Source: JBBPXY01 sp038200435
GTDB taxonomy: Bacteria > Actinomycetota > Thermoleophilia > Solirubrobacterales > Solirubrobacteraceae
Length of the DNA: 17,628 nt
Assembly (NCBI GenBank): GCA_038200435.1
Contig: JBBPXY010000044.1
Coordinates: forward strand, 1 to 17,628
Reading direction: 5' to 3'
The translations under genes were made by a program, and so were the position numbers. Of the stretch, positions 6,167 to 12,468 are shown piece after piece. Under the pieces are notes generated by a model, which saw only the letters and a list, made by a program, of their open reading frames with translations, had not been told where the DNA came from and searched no databases. Numbering within the stretch: the first letter of the stretch is position 1; each line of letters begins with the position of its first letter.

Positions 6167-6909
6167 GCCCAGGCGCGGCCGAGCGGGCGAGCGCCGGCGC
6201 GGGGCGCCTCGCGGTCTCCTGGCGGCGCCTTGCGCCCGACCAGCGCCTGGCCGCGATTGCCTCCCTGGCGCTGCTCATATCGATGTTCCTGCCGTGGTAT
6301 CAGCTGACCTTCGGCCCCCAGCTGCGGACTGTCGACAAGTCGGCGTTCGGCGTTTTCACCTTCGTGGAGGCGGCGGTCCTGCTCGTCGCGCTGGCGGTCG
6401 TCGTCCTCCTCTACGCACGCGCCGAGCGTCGCGCCTTCCATCTACCCGGAGGCGACGGCACAGTGCTGCTCGCAGCTGGTGCGTGGACGACGCTGCTGCT
6501 TCTCTGGCGCGCCTTCGACAAGCCCGGCATCAAGGGCTCGGGCGTGGTCGGCATCCAGTGGGGGTTCATCTTCGCCTTCGGCGCAGCGGGCGCGTTGACT
6601 TACGCGGGGTGGCGCGTGCGCGCCGCGCACCGCCCCGAGCCGGACAACCCGACCGCGGTCGTGCCACCGGGTGACCCGATCACCGCCTCCACCAAGGTCA
6701 CCCCGAGGGCGGCAAGGCTGCGGCGGGCGCGCCTCGACGACGACGAACAACTCACGATCCCGCTCGAATCCGACCCCCCGCGCGACCGTGACCGGCCGGA
6801 AGAGCTCGACGACCTGACCCGGCCGCACGGCTCGGAGCCGCCCCTGCCCCGCGAGGACCTCACGCTCGATCTCGGCGACGAGCCGAGCCCGCGTCCCCCG
6901 CGACGCTAG
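6163..6909 (+). CDS. Four-TM membrane protein with long acidic cytoplasmic tail, unknown function
   Basis: Not recognised. The 248 residues contain four hydrophobic segments at about 29-45 (LAAIASLALLISMFLPW), 64-84 (VFTFVEAAVLLVALAVVVLL), 99-117 and 127-148 (GIQWGFIFAFGAAGALTYAG). The rest, from about 150 to the end, is hydrophilic, rich in Arg, Asp, Glu and Pro, and likely disordered in the cytoplasm. The FLPWYQLTFGPQ segment after TM1 is probably extracytoplasmic. The start is GTG at 6163, overlapping the EVE stop by four bases (GTGA), so translation is likely coupled; this is why the longer frame from 5959 is rejected. No catalytic motif is visible. Confidence 0.85.
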   Translation: MSPGAAERASAGAGRLAVSWRRLAPDQRLAAIASLALLISMFLPWYQLTFGPQLRTVDKSAFGVFTFVEAAVLLVALAVVVLLYARAERRAFHLPGGDGTVLLAAGAWTTLLLLWRAFDKPGIKGSGVVGIQWGFIFAFGAAGALTYAGWRVRAAHRPEPDNPTAVVPPGDPITASTKVTPRAARLRRARLDDDEQLTIPLESDPPRDRDRPEELDDLTRPHGSEPPLPREDLTLDLGDEPSPRPPRR

Positions 6910-6910
6910 G

Positions 6911-6935
6911 GGCTGGGCGGCGCGTGCCGCCAGCC
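6911..6935 (+). terminator. GC-rich hairpin between convergent genes (possible terminator)
   Basis: GGCTGGGCGGC, loop GCGT, then GCCGCCAGCC pair with a one-base bulge immediately after the stop of the four-TM gene. There is no U-run after the stem, so intrinsic termination is uncertain. The position between convergent genes supports a transcript-end role. Confidence 0.4.
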
Positions 6936-6956
6936 TTGCCGCGTTGTCTCCGCCGG

Positions 6957-7006
6957 TCAGGAAAGGCGTTCGAAGAACGTGAGCAGGTTGCCGTCGTCGG
7001 CACCGC
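6957..7006 (-). pseudogene. Possible glyoxalase/VOC C-terminal remnant
   Basis: Read on the minus strand, out of frame with the neighbouring dehydrogenase, this stretch encodes GGADDGNLLTFFERLS and then a TGA. That resembles the C-terminal end of glyoxalase/VOC proteins, where a DPDGN motif precedes the last strand. Upstream in this frame it runs straight into the dehydrogenase gene with no start, so if it is real it is a remnant of a lost neighbour. Sixteen residues are too few to be sure. Confidence 0.22.
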
Positions 7007-8740
7007 CTAGTCCTCGAACAGCGCGTAGCCGTAGGCACCACGCTTGTAGGCGAGGCGGGCGATCGAGTGCATCCGGTCGTCGTCGTTGCGCTCAACCTGA
7101 TCGAGCGCGCTCTTGACCCTTCGTTCGGCGCGCGTGCAGAAGGTCTCGGCGATGTAGAGCTCCTGCCCGGACGCGTCGACCCCCTGGTCCTCGAAGATCG
7201 ACGTCACCCGCGAGAGCACGGCCACCTGGGCGTAGACGTCCATCAAGGCGTGCGCCAGGCGCTTCTGCGACATGCCCTGCTTCTGGATGCCGTTCCCGTA
7301 CTTGCGCAGCAGGCCCTCGGCGGTTTCTCGCAGGCGTTTGACCTGGTCGGTCAGGGGGTCGGCGAGCTTGCGCAGCTCAGGATGGGCGAGGGTGACGCGG
7401 TCGGGCCGCACCTCGCGTTTGGCGCGCGAGAACGCGTAGTCGGCCACGGTGCCGAGTGAGGCGATCGGCGCGCGCAGGTCGAGGCCGGACAACCCCTGAA
7501 GCTCCTCGCCCAGCGGCTTGAGGGCGGTAAGCGCAACGTAGGAGAGCATCACGTCGTTGGCGCCCTCGAAGATCGGGAAGATCCGGATGTCGCGCATTAT
7601 CTGCTCGTAGGGTTCCTCCCGCATGTAGCCCTGCCCGCCCTTGAGCTGCATTGCGCGGTTGGCCTGGTACCAGACGAACTCGGTGCCGGTGACCTTGCAC
7701 ATCGCCGACTCGACGGAGTAGTCGCTCACTCCCTGGTCCACCAGTCCCGTCGTGAGGTAGCTCATCGATTCGAGGCCGAACAGGTAGGCGACCATCCAAC
7801 CGATCTTGTCCTCGACCATGTCGAAGTCGGCCAGGGGCTGATCGAACTGGCGGCGCTCCTTGACGTGGTCGATCGCGAGATCGATCAGCCGCTTGGCCAG
7901 GCCGACGGAGCCCGTCCCGAGCGAAAGCCGCCCGTTGTTGAGGATCTGCATGGCGATGCGAAAGCCCTCACCCGGGTCGCCGAGCACGTTCTCGGCCGGC
8001 ACCCGCACGTCCTTGAAGTACAGCGGGCAGAGGTTGTTGCCCCGCAGCCCCATCGTGTCGTAGGGCTCGCCGGCCTCGAAGCCCTTCATCCCCTTCTCGA
8101 GGATGAACGCCGTGTGACGGTCCTTGCCGTCGACCTCGGTACGCGCAAACGCGACGAACACCGACCCGCGGCCGCCGTTGCCGATCCAGCGCTTCTCGCC
8201 GTTGAGCACCCACGACCCGTCGGGCTGGGAGACCGCGCGAGTCTGGAGGTTGAACGCATCAGAGCCGGCGCCCGGCTCGGTGAGCGCGAAGCCCGCGAGC
8301 TTCCGGCCTGACGCGAGGTCGGGCAGGTAGCGCTCCTTCTGCGCGTCGGAACCGAAGATGACGATGCCCTTCATGCCGATCGACTGATGCACGCCGAGCC
8401 CGACGGTCAGCGACCCGTCCGCCTGCCCGATCGCCTCGAACACTCTCGCGTAGCCCGTCTGCGAGAGCCCCTGCCCGCCGTACTGCTCGGGCACGTAGAG
8501 GCCCATGAGGCCGAGTTCACCCAAGTCGCGGTAGACGTGATCCTCGATCCAGCGCGCGTCGTCGATCGCCCTCGAGTTGACGTTCTCGGCGGCGTAATCG
8601 CGAAAGCGCGTGATCAACCCACGGATCTTGTCGGCCTCGGCCTCGTTCGGCCGCGGGTAGGGGAAGACCATCTCCTCATGGATCTCTCCGAGCACGAGGG
8701 CCTTGGAGAAGCTCGAGACTCCGGTAGCGGTGGCGGACAC
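7007..8740 (-). CDS. Long acyl-CoA dehydrogenase with C-terminal extension (VLCAD/ACAD9-like)
   Basis: FAD enzyme for the first step of beta-oxidation, 577 residues rather than the usual ~380. The N-terminal helical part (LYVPEQYGGQGLSQTGYARV, 81-100), the flavin motif GFALTEPGAGSDAF (150-163), the middle beta domain with NGEKRWIGNGGRGSVFVAFA (180-199), and the C-terminal helical domain ending in RDIRIFPIFEGANDVM are intact. The Glu in IFEGAND (about 392) is at the catalytic-base position. The last ~155 residues (420-577) form an extra helical domain like those that help VLCAD/ACAD9 proteins dimerise or bind membranes. I chose GTG 8740 because AGGAGAG lies 7 bases before it; a longer frame to 8896 runs into the upstream gene. 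It likely uses long-chain substrates. Confidence 0.95.
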   Translation of the reverse strand: MSATATGVSSFSKALVLGEIHEEMVFPYPRPNEAEADKIRGLITRFRDYAAENVNSRAIDDARWIEDHVYRDLGELGLMGLYVPEQYGGQGLSQTGYARVFEAIGQADGSLTVGLGVHQSIGMKGIVIFGSDAQKERYLPDLASGRKLAGFALTEPGAGSDAFNLQTRAVSQPDGSWVLNGEKRWIGNGGRGSVFVAFARTEVDGKDRHTAFILEKGMKGFEAGEPYDTMGLRGNNLCPLYFKDVRVPAENVLGDPGEGFRIAMQILNNGRLSLGTGSVGLAKRLIDLAIDHVKERRQFDQPLADFDMVEDKIGWMVAYLFGLESMSYLTTGLVDQGVSDYSVESAMCKVTGTEFVWYQANRAMQLKGGQGYMREEPYEQIMRDIRIFPIFEGANDVMLSYVALTALKPLGEELQGLSGLDLRAPIASLGTVADYAFSRAKREVRPDRVTLAHPELRKLADPLTDQVKRLRETAEGLLRKYGNGIQKQGMSQKRLAHALMDVYAQVAVLSRVTSIFEDQGVDASGQELYIAETFCTRAERRVKSALDQVERNDDDRMHSIARLAYKRGAYGYALFED

Positions 8741-8775
8741 GGCTGCTCTCTCCTGATCGAGGGTCGCCGTCCAGA

Positions 8776-9843
8776 CTAACCCTCGGAAGGTGTCCGCCGC
8801 AGCCAGCGCTCGACGACCTCGGCGAGGCGCCGTTGGCCGGCCGCGTTCGGGTGAAACGAGTACTCGGGGTGGGCCAGGCGCAGATGGCTGACCCATTGCG
8901 CGCCCGCGCAGCCGATGGCGTGCCCGGCGAACGCGTCGAGCGCATCAACGTAGCCGGCGCCTGCCGTGCGCGCGGCGCCGCGGATCGCGGCGTCGAGATC
9001 GGCCGTGCGTGCGTTGAGGTAACCCACTTCCTCTGGGCCGATGGAACTCAGGGCGGCGCACGTGAAGCGACTCGGGCGCAGGGGGAACAGCCGGGGGTAG
9101 CCGACGACCACGACCCGGGCGGTGGGAGCTGCCCTCTGGAGCGACGTGTAGAGGGCCGGAAGCCTCGCGGCAAGCGCCTCGATGCGCATCCGCAGGCGGT
9201 CGTGGCCGCGAGCGGCGTAGTACCGGTCGCAGCGAAGATGGGTCGCGCAGCGGCGCAGCACTCGGGCGAACCCCACGTCGTTGCCGCCGATCGTCACGGT
9301 CACCAGCCGCACACCTGCGATGCGCGCCAGGCGAATCACCTGCGACGGGCGCCTATCGCGCTCAGCCCGACGATCGTCGCCGTCGATCACCTCGGCGACA
9401 GTCGCGCCACTGCAGGCAAGGGAGTACGTATCACCGCCGGAGCGCCCGGCGAGCAGGAGCGGCCACGCGCGGCTGGAGCGGTGGCAGGTATCCCTTCCGG
9501 CGATGGTCGTGCTCCGGTCGAATGGCGGCACACCTTCGCCCGAGGAGAAGGAGTCCCCGATCGCGACGTAGGGCGTTACGGCTGTCGTGGCCGACACAAG
9601 CCGCGTGCAGGGCTCAGATCTAGGAAGAGAGCACCCGCGCGGCGCCGGCCGAGCGGCGCCGGGCGAACCCATCCTGATTCCGATCGCCTGACGGTCGGAT
9701 GCGGGATACATTCGATCTCGCGGCAGCGTCAAACCCCCACCCCCTCCCTCTTGGATCCGAAGGACCGGGCCCAACCGGCCCTGTTCGGGCACGAACAGGA
9801 ACGCCAGGAAGACCAGGAGAGGCAAGCCGAGCCGGATGTGCAT
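8776..9843 (-). CDS. Secreted SGNH/GDSL esterase
   Basis: Predicted exported lipase/esterase of the SGNH superfamily, close in layout to actinobacterial esterases of the Streptomyces scabies type. Block I is YVAIGDSFSSGEG with the nucleophile Ser98, block III is VTIGGNDVGF with Asn188, and block V is SFHPNAAGQRRL with catalytic His331. Six cysteines (about 120, 144, 199, 205, 262, 312) could form the three disulfides typical of this secreted group. I start at ATG 9843, which has AGGACGG upstream and gives a hydrophobic leader (LGLPLLVFLAFLFV). The stretch between that leader and the GDS block (about 24-85) looks low complexity and non-coding-like, so a shorter start at GTG 9597 is possible but would lose the export signal. 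The gene ends 35 bases before the dehydrogenase start on the same strand. Confidence 0.85.
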   Translation of the reverse strand: MHIRLGLPLLVFLAFLFVPEQGRLGPVLRIQEGGGGGLTLPRDRMYPASDRQAIGIRMGSPGAARPAPRGCSLPRSEPCTRLVSATTAVTPYVAIGDSFSSGEGVPPFDRSTTIAGRDTCHRSSRAWPLLLAGRSGGDTYSLACSGATVAEVIDGDDRRAERDRRPSQVIRLARIAGVRLVTVTIGGNDVGFARVLRRCATHLRCDRYYAARGHDRLRMRIEALAARLPALYTSLQRAAPTARVVVVGYPRLFPLRPSRFTCAALSSIGPEEVGYLNARTADLDAAIRGAARTAGAGYVDALDAFAGHAIGCAGAQWVSHLRLAHPEYSFHPNAAGQRRLAEVVERWLRRTPSEG

Positions 9844-9870
9844 GCACCCGTCCTAAGGCACGAATCACCT

Positions 9871-9886
9871 CTGGGCCCGCGCCCAG
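9871..9886 (-). terminator. Short GC hairpin after the 60-aa membrane gene
   Basis: CTGGGC, a four-base loop, and GCCCAG form a perfect 6-bp stem 37 bases after the stop of the small membrane gene and before the esterase start. There is no U-run, so it may be an attenuator-like element, a processing site, or chance. Confidence 0.2.
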
Positions 9887-9923
9887 CGTCTCTCGGCCCA
9901 CACCCGCGCGCCTCCCGCCGCAG

Positions 9924-10106
9924 TCAGTACGGATTACCGAACAGGATCAGCGGCAGCACAACGGTCCCGAGGAAGATCAGGGCGATTCCGATGGCCACGA
10001 TCGTGCGCGACTTCGTGATGTGCCCAAAGACTCCGACGGCGAATCCGATCGCGAGCAGCACGACGAAGGGGCCAAGCTTGGGCTGGAACTCGGCGAGGGG
10101 AAGCAT
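9924..10106 (-). CDS. Small two-helix membrane protein (60 aa), unknown function
   Basis: Not recognised by name. It reads MLPLAEFQPKLGPFVVLLAI onward, with two hydrophobic segments at about 12-26 (GPFVVLLAIGFAVGV) and 35-56 (VAIGIALIFLGTVVLPLILF), joined by a short basic turn (GHITKSRT). This hairpin suggests an inner-membrane protein. I start at the ATG at 10106; an in-frame GTG at 10133 would add nine residues, and neither has a clear Shine-Dalgarno sequence. The start is divergent from the MoxR gene with a gap of about 48 bases. The hydrophobic pattern makes a real gene likely, but its role is unknown. Confidence 0.65.
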   Translation of the reverse strand: MLPLAEFQPKLGPFVVLLAIGFAVGVFGHITKSRTIVAIGIALIFLGTVVLPLILFGNPY

Positions 10107-10138
10107 GACGGACACGGAGCGAGCATTCCACACCCACC

Positions 10139-10144
10139 TATCAT
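10139..10144 (+). promoter_or_regulatory. Putative -10 (TATCAT) for MoxR gene
   Basis: TATCAT with its final T at -7 puts +1 at about 10151. That is after the upstream ATG at 10143 and 4 bases before the ATG at 10155, favouring 10155 as the true start. Confidence 0.4.
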
Positions 10145-10154
10145 GGGGCGCCCC

Positions 10155-11063
10155 ATGCCGCGCGAGGCCTCATCCGTTGCCGAGCTCGCCGACGGCCTGC
10201 GGTCGGTCGGTTATCTCCCCGGAGACTCCACCGCCCTCGTCGCTCACCTGGCCGCCCAGCTCGGCAAACCGGTGCTGGTGGAGGGGCCGGCGGGCGTCGG
10301 CAAGACCGAGCTGGCCAAGGCTCTGGCGAAGTTCCTCGAACGGCGCCTGATCCGCCTGCAGTGCTACGAGGGTCTCGATGAGGCCAAAGCGCTCTACGAG
10401 TGGAACTACCGCAAGCAGCTTCTGCGCATTCAGGCCGAAGCCACCGGAACCGGCTGGGAGGCGGTACAGGACGACATCTTCGGTGAGGAGTTCCTGCTCC
10501 CGCGGCCGCTGATGAGCGCGATCGCCTCCGAAGAACCCGTCGTCCTGCTGATCGACGAGATCGACAAGACCGACCAGGAGTTCGAGGCGATGCTGCTCGA
10601 GCTGCTCTCCGACTTCCAGCTCTCCATCCCCGAGCTCGGCTTGATCGAGGCGCGCACGCAGCCGGTGGTGCTCCTCACCTCGAACAACTCGCGGGAGCTG
10701 ACCGAAGCGCTCAAGCGCCGCTGCCTCTACCTCTGGCTCGACTACCCGGAGCTCGAGCACGAGCTCGAGATCGTGCGCATGCACGCCCCCGATCTCTCCG
10801 CGACGATCACGCGCAAGCTCGTGGAGATCGTGCACCAGGTGCGCCAACTCGACTTGAAGAAGCCTCCCTCCATCGCGGAATCGATCGACTGGGCCCGCGC
10901 ACTGCTGCTGCTCGGCGCCAGCGACATCGACGCCGAGACGTTCCGCTCGACGATGAGCGTGATCGTCAAACACCGCACAGACCTCGATACCGTCGCCGAG
11001 CGGGTCGGCATGAAACTCGGCGAGAACGTCCATGCCGCCCTCGGCGCCCCGCCCACCAGCTGA
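10155..11063 (+). CDS. MoxR-family AAA+ ATPase (CoxD-like)
   Basis: AAA+ ATPase of the MoxR type, which works with VWA-domain partners to mature or remodel target complexes in the cytoplasm. The 302 residues include Walker A GPAGVGKTE (44-52), Walker B LLIDEIDKTD (131-140), sensor 1 LLTSNNSREL (173-182), arginine finger region ALKRRCLY (185-192), and the C-terminal lid with PSIAESIDWARAL (238-250), a MoxR hallmark. Length and motifs match CoxD-like members. The ATG at 10155 is preferred over 10143 because of the -10 position. The next gene, a VWA protein, overlaps its 3' end by 32 bases, the usual arrangement of a MoxR/CoxE pair. No cox structural genes are in the window. Confidence 0.92.
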   Translation: MPREASSVAELADGLRSVGYLPGDSTALVAHLAAQLGKPVLVEGPAGVGKTELAKALAKFLERRLIRLQCYEGLDEAKALYEWNYRKQLLRIQAEATGTGWEAVQDDIFGEEFLLPRPLMSAIASEEPVVLLIDEIDKTDQEFEAMLLELLSDFQLSIPELGLIEARTQPVVLLTSNNSRELTEALKRRCLYLWLDYPELEHELEIVRMHAPDLSATITRKLVEIVHQVRQLDLKKPPSIAESIDWARALLLLGASDIDAETFRSTMSVIVKHRTDLDTVAERVGMKLGENVHAALGAPPTS

Positions 11064-12468
11064 CAACGCGATCCGGGGCCCGTACGGAGGCCTCCCGGAC
11101 GCCGGGCCCGAGGGCTTCGACGCCCGCCTGCTCGGGTTCGCCGAGGAGTTGCGCCAAGAGGGAGTGGCCATCGGCACCTCCGAGTTGCTCGACGCCTTCG
11201 CGGCGCTCGGCGAGATCGGCTGGACGGATCCCTCCCCGATGCGCGAGGCGCTTGCGGCCACGCTGGCCAAGTCGCAGGAGGACCGCCGGGTCTTTGAGTT
11301 GATCTTTGAGCGCTTCTTCTTCCGCGCCGCCGAGGCGGAGGCGGTGCGCCATGAGATCACGGAGGGAGAGGAACTCGCCGAGGCGGGCGCCGACCAGATC
11401 AACCTTGACACGCTGCGCCAGCAGATCGCCGCCGCCCTGCGCGACGGGTCGGAGGGAGCGATGCGCGACCTCGCGCGCTTGGCGATCGCCGCCTTCGGGT
11501 CTCAGCGCGAGGGCTCGGGTGTGATCGGGGTTGACGTTCAGCGGATACGGCGCGCGCTCGGACTCCGTTCGGAGCCCCAGCCCGAGTTACCCGCCGACGA
11601 CCCGCGTGCGAAGGGCCTCCCTCGGGAAGCGTTGCGCAGGTTCGAGCAGCAGCTACGGCGCGAGCTCGAGCGCGCCCTCATCGAGCGCACGCAGGCCATG
11701 CCGCCCTCGCGGCCACTCGGTGAGCTCGACCGAGCGCTCCCGAGCGGGCCGCTGCAGGATCTCGCCGCGGTGCACCGTGTTGTGATGCAGCTCAAGCGCC
11801 GGCTGGCTACGCAGGGCCACGAAGCACGTGGCCAGCGCCGGCACGCGCATGTCGACGTGCGCCGCACGATGCGGGCCTCACTCGAGACCGGAGGCGTTCC
11901 GGTTGCGTTGAAGTACCGGCCGAAGCGCCCGCGGCGTCCCGAGATCTACGTCCTTTGCGACGTCTCCACGTCGGTCACGTCGGCGAGTGTCTTCTTCCTC
12001 TCCGTCCTCCACGCCCTGCACGACTCCTTCCGCAAGATGCGCTCGTTCGTCTTCATCGAGCGGATCTCGGAGGTGACTGACACGTTCACCCGCGAGAAGA
12101 ACTTCAAGGCGGTGAGCGAGGCGATCTCGAAGGACGCGGGCGTCGCCGACGTCTCGGGCTACACCGACTACGGCCGCGTCTGGCGCGAGTTCCTGCACGA
12201 CGTCGAGGACGACCTGCACCCACGGGCGACCGTCATCGTGCTCGGCGACGCGCGCACGAACGGCCGCCCCCCGCGCGACGACATCTTCGCGCAGATCGCC
12301 GAGCGCGCCGGCCGGACGTTCTGGTTGAACCCGGAGCCCAGGCTCTACTGGAACTACGGCGACTCGGTCATCGCCGCATACGAGAACCACTGCACGGCGT
12401 TCGAGTGCTGGACGACTTCTCAGCTCGAGGACTTCGTGAAGGCGCTGACGCGGCCGGTGGCCAGCTAG
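11032..12468 (+). CDS. VWA-domain protein, CoxE family
   Basis: Partner of the MoxR ATPase, 478 residues. The N-terminal two thirds are helical and charged, with a Leu/Glu/Arg-rich region at about 195-260. The C-terminal VWA domain starts near residue 303 (PEIYVLCDVSTSV) and carries a complete metal-ion adhesion site: D310-x-S312-x-S314, Thr378 in SGYTDYGRV, and Asp406 in VLGDARTNGR. CoxE proteins have this layout and work with CoxD in inserting the cofactor of aerobic CO dehydrogenase. Since no cox genes are near, the client is unknown. It overlaps the ATPase gene by 32 bases (coupled translation). Its TAG stop shares the bases CTAG with the stop of the convergent gene. Confidence 0.92.
   Translation: MPPSAPRPPADNAIRGPYGGLPDAGPEGFDARLLGFAEELRQEGVAIGTSELLDAFAALGEIGWTDPSPMREALAATLAKSQEDRRVFELIFERFFFRAAEAEAVRHEITEGEELAEAGADQINLDTLRQQIAAALRDGSEGAMRDLARLAIAAFGSQREGSGVIGVDVQRIRRALGLRSEPQPELPADDPRAKGLPREALRRFEQQLRRELERALIERTQAMPPSRPLGELDRALPSGPLQDLAAVHRVVMQLKRRLATQGHEARGQRRHAHVDVRRTMRASLETGGVPVALKYRPKRPRRPEIYVLCDVSTSVTSASVFFLSVLHALHDSFRKMRSFVFIERISEVTDTFTREKNFKAVSEAISKDAGVADVSGYTDYGRVWREFLHDVEDDLHPRATVIVLGDARTNGRPPRDDIFAQIAERAGRTFWLNPEPRLYWNYGDSVIAAYENHCTAFECWTTSQLEDFVKALTRPVAS

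Noticed and set aside
9733..9750. G-quadruplex on the minus strand
   Set aside because: Only three G-tracts of three or more bases; a stable four-tract quadruplex is not supported.
9699..10154. Upstream extension of the MoxR frame
   Set aside because: It contains low-complexity sequence and overlaps the minus-strand membrane gene and esterase leader; the -10 at 10139-10144 fits a start at 10155.
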